Part shown: piece after piece, positions 41,737 through 50,608 of the stretch
Layout of the letters: each line of letters starts with the position of its first letter
Position numbering within the stretch: the stretch's first letter is position 1
From: Candidatus Gastranaerophilales bacterium
Lineage (GTDB): Bacteria; Cyanobacteriota; Vampirovibrionia; Gastranaerophilales; Gastranaerophilaceae
Direction of reading: 5' to 3'
DNA: 64,000 nucleotides
Assembly: GCA_016280955.1 (NCBI GenBank)
Contig: JAEEHV010000006.1
Coordinates: forward strand, 1 to 64,000
The notes under the pieces: generated by a model
What the model was told of the DNA's origin: nothing
Database searches by the model: none
The model's input: only the letters and a program-made list of their open reading frames with translations
Made by a program: the position numbers and the translations under genes

Positions 41737-43758
41737 TTATTCTTCCAATGATTTAATTTTTTGTTTAACAGTATTCAGCATTGTTTCATTTTGCTCCAAT
41801 CCTGAATAAAGATAATAATATTCAACGGCTTTACTGTTATTTCCTTTTTGTTCATAAGCCATGCCAAGAGAGTAATACGCATACGGATAATCAGGCGAAA
41901 GCTGAATAACTTTTTCAAAGCATTTTATAGCGTTATCGAGGTTTTTTTGTGAAGCAAAAACAAGTCCTTTGTTAAAATAAGCATCACTGTTTGTACTGTC
42001 TATTGTAAGAACCTTGTCATAAAAACCCACTGCTTTAGTGTAATTACCCAACAATTTGTATATGTTAGCAATTTTTAACATTGTATATTTATCATTTGGC
42101 ATAATTACGATTGCTTTAGTATAATAATTTAGAGCATCATCATACAACTGTTTTTTATAAGCACTATCACCGTTTTTTACTAACTCTTGAAATATAGCTG
42201 AATCAGTCAGTTCATTTTGCTGTGTATTGGTTGAATCAGCATCTGTGCTGTTACTGTTTATAATTTTAGCAGATTCTTCATTAAGTTTGTGACTTGCTGT
42301 AAATTCTGTTAATGTCGTATTATATTGTAAATTTGACGGTGCAAGTGATACTGCTTTTCTGTAATTTTCAAGTGCTACATCGTAGCAGCCCATTTTTTCA
42401 TTTGCCTGTGCGTAACCGAAATAAGCAGATGCTTCTTTTGGGCTGAGTTCTATAGCATCTTCAAAATAGAGTATTGACTGCCCGTAATCTTTTTTTGAAT
42501 ATAGTTCATAAGCATAAGCTATTGTTGCTGCTGATAAATTTGTTTTAAGTCTTTCATTATCCTTTTTCTCTAAAAGTTGCTTATATAATTCTATTGCAGA
42601 AACATAATTATTCATGGCATGCAAAGTCAGAGCTTTGTTTGCGAGTAATTCATAATTATCCGGATTGGTTTCAAGAACTATATTATAGAATTTTAAAGCA
42701 TTCACATAGTCTTGTTTTTGATGGTAGCACAGTGCAAGTTCTTTTTTTGTTTCTATATCAGACGGATCAATAGAATAAGCTTTTTCAATATTGAACAATG
42801 CTAAGTCTGTCATGTTAAGTTTTTTATATACAATTCCAAGATTTTTATATGCATTTGCATCATTTGGGAATGATTTAATATATTTTTTGTACTCTTCTAA
42901 TGCTTCACTGTTTCTGCCGAGATTTGCCAAAAGATTTGCGTAGTCAAATCTCAGCATTACCAAATCAGGATTAAGTTCAAATGATTTTTCAAAATATTTT
43001 AAAGCTTTTTCATTTTCACCGATATTTTGATATGACAAAGCTAATTTTGCTGATATTGCCGAACTTGTACTGTTTTCTTCTTCTGCTTTCAGCAAAAATT
43101 CCGTTGCTGCCTGATATTGTTTTGTATCAAAAAGCGCCATGCCGTAATTTGTGTATTCTTTAAAAGCAGTCGGATATTTTTTATACAGTGCCGAATATAT
43201 TTCACAAGCTTTTTCCGGCTGACCTGAACTGTAATAAACATTAGCTAAATTTTCATTAGCTTCAAGGTGTTCAGGGTATGCACTCAAAAAGGAATTGTAA
43301 TATTCAATTGCATTTGTATAATTTTTCCTGAAATATTCAATATTTGCAATATTTAAATAATTATATTTATATGCCGGATAAATTTGTTGTGCCTGCATAT
43401 AAGAATTGTATGCATTTTCATAATCACCCATTGTTTGCAGAATATTACCCATGCTTATATATATAAATGCATCATTCGGACGCAGCCTGAGGGCTTGTTT
43501 ATATGCACCGAGGGCTTCTTCATAACTTCCTGTTTCAGCATATAAACCGGCTATTTTTGTATATAACATTGCATCTTCACCATTAATGTTTAATGCCTTT
43601 TGTATGGTTGATATTGCACTCTTATAGTCATTTTTATATTCATAATTACATGCTTCCTGATATAGAGCATGTGATTCTTTTGTCATTTTAGCCTGAACTG
43701 AAATGTTTGATAGCAATAGAGCTGTACATAACAACGATACATATATCTTCTTATTCAT
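41737..43758 (-). CDS. Secreted TPR-repeat protein, about 673 aa
   Basis: ATG 43758 gives a signal peptide (MNKKIYVSLLCTALLLSNISVQA); the frame is open to 43788. The rest is a near-continuous TPR array of about 14-16 repeats (YKQALRLRPNDAFIYISMGN, YYNSFLSAYPEHLEANENLA), with a Ser/Asn/Thr linker around residue 510. Its location outside the inner membrane and the adjacent mlaD/lipoprotein genes suggest an envelope scaffold. No partner can be named. Confidence 0.85.
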   Translation of the reverse strand: MNKKIYVSLLCTALLLSNISVQAKMTKESHALYQEACNYEYKNDYKSAISTIQKALNINGEDAMLYTKIAGLYAETGSYEEALGAYKQALRLRPNDAFIYISMGNILQTMGDYENAYNSYMQAQQIYPAYKYNYLNIANIEYFRKNYTNAIEYYNSFLSAYPEHLEANENLANVYYSSGQPEKACEIYSALYKKYPTAFKEYTNYGMALFDTKQYQAATEFLLKAEEENSTSSAISAKLALSYQNIGENEKALKYFEKSFELNPDLVMLRFDYANLLANLGRNSEALEEYKKYIKSFPNDANAYKNLGIVYKKLNMTDLALFNIEKAYSIDPSDIETKKELALCYHQKQDYVNALKFYNIVLETNPDNYELLANKALTLHAMNNYVSAIELYKQLLEKKDNERLKTNLSAATIAYAYELYSKKDYGQSILYFEDAIELSPKEASAYFGYAQANEKMGCYDVALENYRKAVSLAPSNLQYNTTLTEFTASHKLNEESAKIINSNSTDADSTNTQQNELTDSAIFQELVKNGDSAYKKQLYDDALNYYTKAIVIMPNDKYTMLKIANIYKLLGNYTKAVGFYDKVLTIDSTNSDAYFNKGLVFASQKNLDNAIKCFEKVIQLSPDYPYAYYSLGMAYEQKGNNSKAVEYYYLYSGLEQNETMLNTVKQKIKSLEE

Positions 43759-43855
43759 ATTTAAAACCCTCAAGAGTAATTTTAACAAATGATATTCAAT
43801 AATTCAAGCATAATAAATATATAATTTGAAAGATAACCGAGTAATTTTAATTAAT

Positions 43856-43887
43856 AAAAAAGCATCCTTTTCAGGATGCTTTTTTTA
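43856..43887 (-). terminator. Terminator after the 104-aa secreted protein
   Basis: AGCATCC-TTTTCA-GGATGCT hairpin between A and T runs, immediately at the stop codon of the minus-strand gene. Confidence 0.88.
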
Positions 43888-44202
43888 TTATAAATCTCTT
43901 GCATTCGGTGACATATGAATGTCATGATGAATACGTTCATCAGTATCTTGTGCCGGATCAATATAACCGTAAACATTTCGCCAAAATCTTGTGAATCTGC
44001 TGTAATTTTTTTCGTATATCGGCTCTGCCGGCTTGCCCAGTGAACGGTTTTTACTAATTAAAACTTCCTCTGCAGTTGCTTCTGAATAACCGTTATTATA
44101 TAAATATTCGGAATCAGTAAGCTGACTTGACGGAATTGCAGCATTTACCTGAATGCTTAAAACTGTTGCTAATGCAATTGATAATAAAAATTCTCTCTTC
44201 AT
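43888..44202 (-). CDS. Small secreted hypothetical protein, 104 aa
   Basis: Signal peptide MKREFLLSIALATVLSIQVNA, then a polar 83-aa domain with several Tyr (EYLYNNGYSEATAEEVL, RFTRFWRNVYGYIDPAQ). The family is not recognised. It is followed by a strong terminator and preceded by ispG on the same strand with an 18-bp gap, so it is probably the last gene of the ispG transcript. Confidence 0.7.
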   Translation of the reverse strand: MKREFLLSIALATVLSIQVNAAIPSSQLTDSEYLYNNGYSEATAEEVLISKNRSLGKPAEPIYEKNYSRFTRFWRNVYGYIDPAQDTDERIHHDIHMSPNARDL

Positions 44203-44220
44203 AACACCTACTCATTTTAT

Positions 44221-45276
44221 TTACTTGTACGTTTCCATTATAATATTTTCCAGCGAATTAATCAAGTCTTCTTCGGGAACTCGTGCAATTATCTCTCCTT
44301 TTTTAAATATATATCCTTCATTAATTGCACCGGCTATACCGTAATCAGCATGCTTTGCTTCACCCGGACCGTTAACCGGACAGCCCATAACTGCAATGGT
44401 TATGGGTTTATCAAAATTTTTAAATCTGTCTTCAACTTTTTTAGCAAGCCCGATTAAATCAATTTGTGTCCTTCCGCATGTAGGGCAGGATATAAAATTT
44501 ACTCCTCTTTTTCTCAGTCCTAAAGCTTTTAGAATACCGTAACCGGCTTCAACTTCTTCAACCGGATTTTCTGTTAGTGAAACACGAATTGTATCACCTA
44601 TTCCCTGGCTTAACAATGTACCAAGTCCGATTGATGATTTAATCAGGCCGGATTTTAGTGTGCCTGCTTCAGTTACACCAAGATGAAGCGGATAATCAAC
44701 CTTTTGTGATATTAGTTTGTATGCTTCTATTGTTGTCATTACATCAGACGATTTTAGAGAAATTTTAGTATCATAGAAATTTAAATCTTCAAGAATCTCG
44801 ACATGTCTGAGAGCACTCAAAACCATTTTTTCATATAACGGTATATCCAACTTTTCGAATTCTTTTTCAAGCGAACCGGCATTTATACCGATTCTAATTG
44901 GTATTTCATGTGATTTTGCAGCTTCTACAACTTTAACCGTATGTTCTTTTTTACCGATATTTCCCGGGTTTATCCTAAGACCATGTATTCCGTTTTCTAT
45001 ACAGGTCAGTGCAAGTCTGTAATCAAAATGTATATCTGCTACAATCGGTATCGGTGATTTAGCTGTAATGTCTTTAATTGCTGCTGCAGCATCTTTATTC
45101 AGTACTGCAAGTCTGACAATTTCACATCCCGCAGATGCAAGTTTGTGAATTTGCTCCATTGATTTGTTTACATCACGTGTATCGGTATTACACATTGATT
45201 GTACAGAAATCGGTGCATCACCGCCAATTTTTACATTCCCTAACAATATTTGTTTTGTTTTTCTTCTTTTTATCAT
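44221..45276 (-). CDS. ispG: 4-hydroxy-3-methylbut-2-enyl diphosphate synthase (GcpE)
   Basis: 351 aa. TIM-barrel start (VQSMCNTDTRDVNKSMEQI), GLRINPGNIG, and the C-terminal [4Fe-4S]-ligand region FISCPTCGRTQ plus MGCPVNGPGEAKHAD. It performs the penultimate step of the DXP isoprenoid pathway. Length matches the short bacterial form. Confidence 0.96.
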   Translation of the reverse strand: MIKRRKTKQILLGNVKIGGDAPISVQSMCNTDTRDVNKSMEQIHKLASAGCEIVRLAVLNKDAAAAIKDITAKSPIPIVADIHFDYRLALTCIENGIHGLRINPGNIGKKEHTVKVVEAAKSHEIPIRIGINAGSLEKEFEKLDIPLYEKMVLSALRHVEILEDLNFYDTKISLKSSDVMTTIEAYKLISQKVDYPLHLGVTEAGTLKSGLIKSSIGLGTLLSQGIGDTIRVSLTENPVEEVEAGYGILKALGLRKRGVNFISCPTCGRTQIDLIGLAKKVEDRFKNFDKPITIAVMGCPVNGPGEAKHADYGIAGAINEGYIFKKGEIIARVPEEDLINSLENIIMETYK

Positions 45277-45327
45277 AAAATAATATTATCATAAAAAATA
45301 TTTAAAATTATCCGGAGAGAAATATAT

Positions 45328-46071
45328 ATGAAAATTGCTGTTCTATCAGATATTCATGGAAATATGGAAGCTTTAAATGCTGTTATGGAAGATATTGAAA
45401 ACCAAAACTGCGACAGAATTTTTGTTTTGGGTGATATTGCAATGGCAGGTCCGCAACCAAAACAAGCTATATTACATTTTATACATAAGCAAAACGATAA
45501 ACGATATACAATAATTCAGGGAAATACTGATGAAATGATAGGTAATTTTTCTCAGGATTTGTACTATGAATTAAAAGAAGTTGCCCCAATTATGGCTGAA
45601 GCTCTTAAGTGTGATGCACACGAACTCAGTAATATGGAAAAAGCATTTTTGCTGACTCTGCCAAGCCAAAAAGAGGTTACTATTGAAAAAGTTAAGTTTT
45701 TGCTTGTGCATGGTTCTCCAAGAAAAAATAATGAAGATATACTTCCTACAACAAGACTTGATGAAGTTGAAAAAATGCTAAAACATGTTACTGCAGACGT
45801 TATATTATGCGGTCATACACACATTCCATGCGGTTTCCAAACAAGAAATAAAAAAACCGTAATTAATGCAGGAAGTGTTGGCAGACCTTTTACAGAAGAT
45901 CCGAAGGCTTGTTATCTCACAATTAAGGTTAAAGACGGGACATGCGAATATGAACATCATTTTGTGGAATATGACAAAATCTCCGCATATAATAAGCTGA
46001 GGGTGCGTAACTTTTGGGGCGCCGATTCATTGGCAAATGTTCTTCTTAACCCGGAAAAGCGACATTTTTAG
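45328..46071 (+). CDS. Calcineurin-like metallophosphoesterase
   Basis: 247 aa. All five family motifs are visible: LSDIHGNMEAL, LGDIAMAG, GNTDEM, LVHGSPR and CGHTHIP, then INAGSVGRP. Two metal ions should bind there. It belongs to the YfcE/MJ0936-like group; the substrate (phosphodiester or phosphoprotein) is not evident. The stop is followed directly by the DUF486 gene (9 bp). Confidence 0.9.
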   Translation: MKIAVLSDIHGNMEALNAVMEDIENQNCDRIFVLGDIAMAGPQPKQAILHFIHKQNDKRYTIIQGNTDEMIGNFSQDLYYELKEVAPIMAEALKCDAHELSNMEKAFLLTLPSQKEVTIEKVKFLLVHGSPRKNNEDILPTTRLDEVEKMLKHVTADVILCGHTHIPCGFQTRNKKTVINAGSVGRPFTEDPKACYLTIKVKDGTCEYEHHFVEYDKISAYNKLRVRNFWGADSLANVLLNPEKRHF

Positions 46072-46080
46072 GTGGTGTTT

Positions 46081-46419
46081 ATGCTTAAGTATCTGTCACC
46101 AATAGTTTTATTATTAATTTCTAATATTTTTATGACTTTTGCGTGGTACGGTCATCTTAAACACAGAAGTGTACCTTTGTTGATTGTTATAATAATCAGC
46201 TGGGGAATAGCATTTTTTGAATATTGTTTTCAGGTTCCGGCTAACAGAATCGGATATTCTGTATATTCGGCAGCACAATTAAAAACTATTCAGGAAGTAA
46301 TTACTCTTACTGTATTTGCTGCATTTTCGGTTTTATATTTAAAAGAGGAGTTCCGTTGGAACTATTTAATAGGATTTATTTTTATTGTATTAGCGGTATT
46401 TTTTATTTTTAAGAAATAA
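46081..46419 (+). CDS. DUF486 family small membrane protein
   Basis: ATG 46081 follows AGGTGG; the frame opens earlier at a GTG. 112 aa with four helices. LISNIFMTFAWYGHLKH, FEYCFQVPANRIGY and QLKTIQEVITLTVFA are the conserved DUF486 segments. The fold is that of a drug/metabolite-transporter half; the substrate is unknown. It lies between the phosphoesterase and ilvD. Confidence 0.9.
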   Translation: MLKYLSPIVLLLISNIFMTFAWYGHLKHRSVPLLIVIIISWGIAFFEYCFQVPANRIGYSVYSAAQLKTIQEVITLTVFAAFSVLYLKEEFRWNYLIGFIFIVLAVFFIFKK

Positions 46420-46433
46420 GCAGGTGATTAGAC

Positions 46434-48104
46434 ATGAGAAGTGATGATATTAAAAAAGGGATTGCAAAAACTCCGCACAGAAGTCTTTTAATGGCAACGG
46501 GAGTATCAAAAAAGAATATGAATGTACCATTTATTGGTATTGCCAGTTCATTTTCCGACTTAGTACCCGGTCATATCGGCTTGAGAGATTTGGAACGTCA
46601 AATTGAAAAAGGTATTCATTCGGCAGGAGGGCAGGCATTTATATTTGGTGTACCTGCTGTTTGTGACGGTATTGCAATGGGACATGACGGAATGAGATAT
46701 TCACTTCCTTCTCGTGATTTAATTGCTGATTGTGTTGAAACAGTTGCAAATGCACATAGACTTGACGGGCTTGTTCTGCTTTCTAATTGTGATAAAATTA
46801 CCCCCGGAATGTTAATTGCCGCTGCAAGAATTAATATTCCCTGTATTATTGTAACTGCGGGACCAATGCTTGACGGTGAAAGTAAATGTGAAAAACTTAC
46901 TATGATAAAAGGTGCTTTTGAAGCTGTAGGAAAATACAGAAGTGGTGTTATAACGGAAGAAAGGCTTTTAGAACTTGAAGAAGCTTCATGCCCTTCTGCC
47001 GGTGCTTGTCAGGGACTTTATACTGCAAATACCATGGCTTGTTTAACCGAAGTTATGGGAATGAGCCTTCCACACTGTGCAACTGCTGCTGCAGTTTCTT
47101 CTGAAAAACGAAGAATTGCTTTTGAAAGCGGAATGCAGATAGTTGAACTTGTTAAATGTGGTAAATGTCCTTTAGATATAATAACAAGAGATTCTTTGAG
47201 AAATGCAATAATAGCGGATTTGGGCATGGGCGGTTCTACAAACTCATTCCTGCATATTTTAGCAATCGCTAATGCGGCAGGAATCGGTGATGATAAAAAA
47301 GACGGTATATCCTTGAATGACTTTGAAGAACTTTCGCATAAAATTCATCAGTTTGTAAAACTTGAGCCTTCAAATGATATAACTATGACACAATTCCATC
47401 AAGCCGGTGGTGTTTGTGCTGTCTTAAAAGAATTATTACATAGTGTTCCTGAATTTAAAGAACTTGAAGGTGTTGCGTTAACTAAAACCAGCAATATTGT
47501 AGAGAATGCATATTCTGATAAATCAGTTATACATGATTATAATGAACCTTTTACTACAAAACCGGGGCTAGGCATTTTATACGGTAATATTGCACCTGAA
47601 GGCTCTGTTATAAAAATCTCGGCAGTTGATGAAAGCTGTTATGAATTTACCGGTACGGCAAAGACTTTTGATTCTGAAGAAGATGCTATGAAAGCTCTTG
47701 AAGGGGATAAAATTAAAGAAGGCGATGTTGTTGTTATCCGTTATGAAGGACCGAAGGGCGGTCCGGGAATGAGAGAAATGCTTGCGCCGACTTCACTTCT
47801 AGTTGGTAAAGGCTTAGGAACAAAAGCTGCTTTGATTACTGATGGCAGATTCTCAGGCGGAACAAGAGGAATCTGTGTTGGTCATATCTGCCCTGAGGCT
47901 GCAAACGGCGGAACAATTGCACTTATCCAAGACGGCGATAAAATTAAAATTGATATAAATAAACGTACTCTTGATTTAATGGTTGATAAAAAAACACTTG
48001 AAGAAAGGCGCAAGAATCTTAAACCGTACCAAATAAAACAAAGCGGTTTCTTGGGTAAATATGCAAAAACTGTATGTGATGCGTCTCACGGAGCTATAGT
48101 ATAA
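46434..48104 (+). CDS. ilvD: Dihydroxy-acid dehydratase
   Basis: 556 aa. Fe-S cysteines in [23 protein letters not shown] and [18 protein letters not shown]-terminal [12 protein letters not shown] and [11 protein letters not shown] with the catalytic Ser region. It catalyses the third common step of valine and isoleucine synthesis (also feeds pantothenate). No other ilv genes are adjacent. Confidence 0.97.
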   Translation: MRSDDIKKGIAKTPHRSLLMATGVSKKNMNVPFIGIASSFSDLVPGHIGLRDLERQIEKGIHSAGGQAFIFGVPAVCDGIAMGHDGMRYSLPSRDLIADCVETVANAHRLDGLVLLSNCDKITPGMLIAAARINIPCIIVTAGPMLDGESKCEKLTMIKGAFEAVGKYRSGVITEERLLELEEASCPSAGACQGLYTANTMACLTEVMGMSLPHCATAAAVSSEKRRIAFESGMQIVELVKCGKCPLDIITRDSLRNAIIADLGMGGSTNSFLHILAIANAAGIGDDKKDGISLNDFEELSHKIHQFVKLEPSNDITMTQFHQAGGVCAVLKELLHSVPEFKELEGVALTKTSNIVENAYSDKSVIHDYNEPFTTKPGLGILYGNIAPEGSVIKISAVDESCYEFTGTAKTFDSEEDAMKALEGDKIKEGDVVVIRYEGPKGGPGMREMLAPTSLLVGKGLGTKAALITDGRFSGGTRGICVGHICPEAANGGTIALIQDGDKIKIDINKRTLDLMVDKKTLEERRKNLKPYQIKQSGFLGKYAKTVCDASHGAIV

Positions 48105-48115
48105 AAATTAATGTT

Positions 48116-48625
48116 ATGGATAAACAATCATTAAGAAAATGGGCAAAAGATAAAAGAAAAGAAATCAATATGAATGCTAAAAGCAACATTTTGGTTAATA
48201 AACTTATGCAATCGTCAGAATACATAAATTCAAAAAATATAATGATTTTTTATCCTCTTAAAAATGAAGTTAACCTGTTATCATTATTGGATGACACCTC
48301 TAAGCAATTTTATCTTCCGAGAATTAAAGGAGATATTTTGGAGTGTTGCCCGTATTGTAAAGAGGATGAGCTTAGAGAGTCTGATTTTCACACAAAAGAA
48401 CCGATATGTAATGCCTGTTCAAAATCTAATATTGACCTGGTAATTGTTCCGGCATTATTATGTGATAAATTAAATTATCGTTTAGGATATGGCGGTGGTT
48501 TTTATGACAAATTCTTAACAAATTTTAACGGAAAATCAGTGGTTTGCATACCGTCTGAGTTAATTATTGACGAATTACCTATTAATAGTTATGATATTCG
48601 TATAAATAATGTAATCGTCGCATAA
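48116..48625 (+). CDS. 5-formyltetrahydrofolate cyclo-ligase family protein
   Basis: 169 aa, a little short. N-terminal KQSLRKWAKDKRKEI, then IMIFYPLKNEVNL, and the Mg-ATP/folate site VPALLCDKLNYRLGYGGGFYDKFL. It converts 5-formyl-THF to 5,10-methenyl-THF. Starts 11 bp after ilvD, probably co-transcribed with it. Confidence 0.92.
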   Translation: MDKQSLRKWAKDKRKEINMNAKSNILVNKLMQSSEYINSKNIMIFYPLKNEVNLLSLLDDTSKQFYLPRIKGDILECCPYCKEDELRESDFHTKEPICNACSKSNIDLVIVPALLCDKLNYRLGYGGGFYDKFLTNFNGKSVVCIPSELIIDELPINSYDIRINNVIVA

Positions 48626-48665
48626 AGAAAAAAAATTTTTTTTAGGGGTTTAATTATATTTATAT

Positions 48666-50075
48666 ATGATATTACCAGTCTTGGCAACCAGAATAGATTC
48701 CAACATATCGTTATACAGTAAAAACAGAAAAACTGTTATAACGCAAGACATGCCTGAACCTTGTTCTGTAAATGAGGTTCAGAAAGCTTATGCTGTTCCG
48801 TTTTTAGGGCATAAAAATAATGTTTCTGCGCTGAGAAAATTAATCGGCTATAAACTGCCGGACATGTACTTAGGGCAAATTATGCTTGATCCTAAGGTTC
48901 TTGAAAGTATGCAGAGAAATGGGGTTTTTAATTATACTCTCGATAAGCTGGTTCCTATATTAAAAAAATATGAGAAAAACCTGTTGCCTGTCGCTAAGTC
49001 ATTTGTAAAAATGCTTGAAAATACATCAAAAGAACATCCTGATATAAAAATTGATGATGCAGTTAGTTTATATTTTAAAGAACACGAAAAAAAACTGCTT
49101 GAATTACAGGAACCTATTTTATTTGAGGAGCTTACAGAAAAAGCATGCGATATGCCCAAAGTTTATTTTGATGATTTCATGGAATTAATGAATATAACTA
49201 ATCAAAAAATCAGCAATGATACGGTTATCGATCCGTTTAGTGAAAAAACTTTTATTTATCAGTTAACTCAGGCATCTTATCCCATCAGAATGAAAAATAA
49301 ACGTTATGAAGTTTCTGCAATAAACAATCTTATACGGGAGGCAAAAGCAACATTTATTCCGCCTCTTAAATTGGAAAGAACATTATATGGTAGAAATAGG
49401 GCTAAAAAGCTCGAATATCAAAGACGTCCTGATGTTTTAAAAGAAAATTCCCGTAAATTTCAATATTTAAAAAGTATTTTTTTAAATTCTCCACTTAAAT
49501 ACAATAAGGATTTAATACGAATATTTAATTCTACAAGTGCTAAAATTTACGGTAAAAGCACTAAATCTGCATTTAAACGCAAAGAATTTATTTATGACCT
49601 GAAGAAAATAACTAAGTTCCTGGATGATGAAAAACTTGCTGAGGATATGATAAAAACTGCAAGAAAATTACCGACTTCTACAGAAAATTTATCCGCTTTT
49701 ATTGTAAAACATAATGGTGATTCCTGTGAAAAAATAGGATTTTATTTGCTTAAAGAATCACTGGCATCAATAGAGCATATAGTTCCAAAAATCAACGGAG
49801 GCAAAAACAGACTTTCTAATTACGGTTTATGCTGTGTATATATAAATTCTAAACGTTCAAATATGCCTTTTGCAGATTGGGTTAGACAAAATCCTATGGT
49901 TTATATAAATTGTCAAAAATACTTCAATCGTCTTATTGAATTATATAATAACGGTACTTTTAAAAAGCTTGGACTTGACAGAAGTTATATAACCGACTTA
50001 TCAAAAACTATTTATAATCAATCACCGCCTGAAGCTCCAATCATTATAAATTTATCATCACTAAAGCGACATTAA
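48666..50075 (+). CDS. HNH-endonuclease-like protein, 469 aa
   Basis: Most of the protein is unassigned helical sequence. Near residues 368-400, SIEHIVPKINGGKNRLSNYG and YINSKRSNMPF match an HNH fold: His371, the Gly-Gly turn, Asn in the loop and N..R at the end. HNH proteins nick or cut DNA, but without other marks the target is unknown. VPFLGHK (44-50) near the N-terminus is like the recurrent FKS-type motif. It overlaps the end of gmk on the other strand by 15 bp. Confidence 0.55.
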   Translation: MILPVLATRIDSNISLYSKNRKTVITQDMPEPCSVNEVQKAYAVPFLGHKNNVSALRKLIGYKLPDMYLGQIMLDPKVLESMQRNGVFNYTLDKLVPILKKYEKNLLPVAKSFVKMLENTSKEHPDIKIDDAVSLYFKEHEKKLLELQEPILFEELTEKACDMPKVYFDDFMELMNITNQKISNDTVIDPFSEKTFIYQLTQASYPIRMKNKRYEVSAINNLIREAKATFIPPLKLERTLYGRNRAKKLEYQRRPDVLKENSRKFQYLKSIFLNSPLKYNKDLIRIFNSTSAKIYGKSTKSAFKRKEFIYDLKKITKFLDDEKLAEDMIKTARKLPTSTENLSAFIVKHNGDSCEKIGFYLLKESLASIEHIVPKINGGKNRLSNYGLCCVYINSKRSNMPFADWVRQNPMVYINCQKYFNRLIELYNNGTFKKLGLDRSYITDLSKTIYNQSPPEAPIIINLSSLKRH

Positions 50076-50606
50076 TTTTTCAAGCTGAGATACGGCATTA
50101 TCTACAGTATCGTTAATTATAATATGGTCGAATTTTTTTGAATTTTCAATCTCAAGTTTAATGGATGCCAATCGCTTAGATATTGCTTCTTCTGTTTCTG
50201 TATGACGACCACGCAGTCTTGCCTCCAGTTCTTCAATTGAGGGGGGGGCTATAAAAATCAGAGTAGCATCAGGAAGTATATTTTTGACATTTAGCGCACC
50301 TTTTGTATCGATTTCAAGAATTAAATTTTCTCCGTTTTTAAGACATTTTTCAACATAATCCCGTTTTGTACCGTATCTGTTTCCGGAGAACTCTGCCCAT
50401 TCAATGAATTCATTATTTGCGATATATTCACTAAATGTTTCATCTGATATAAAAAAATAATTAATACCATCTAATTCACCGTCACGTTTATTTCTTGTGG
50501 TACATGAAACAGATAATTTATAATCAGGATGTTTGTTTAAAAATTCTTTAATAACAGTGCCTTTCCCGACACCTGAAGAACCTGATATTACAAATAATTT
50601 ACTCAT
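50061..50606 (-). CDS. gmk: Guanylate kinase
   Basis: 181 aa. P-loop SGSSGVGKGT, SCTTRNKRDGELDGINYFF (GMP site), FIEWAEFSGNRYGT and the C-terminal lid DNAVSQLEKLM. It converts GMP to GDP. It contains a run of eight G on the plus strand (50241-50248) at the Ala-Pro-Pro codons of IAPPSIEEL; a single-base change there would shift the frame. Starts 2 bp after the ThDP-like gene. Confidence 0.95.
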   Translation of the reverse strand: MSKLFVISGSSGVGKGTVIKEFLNKHPDYKLSVSCTTRNKRDGELDGINYFFISDETFSEYIANNEFIEWAEFSGNRYGTKRDYVEKCLKNGENLILEIDTKGALNVKNILPDATLIFIAPPSIEELEARLRGRHTETEEAISKRLASIKLEIENSKKFDHIIINDTVDNAVSQLEKLMSL

Positions 50607-50608
50607 AT

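Noticed and set aside
48626-48645. A8T8 tract as a terminator of the cyclo-ligase gene
   Set aside because: Self-complementary but without any G-C pair; too weak to call as a hairpin terminator.
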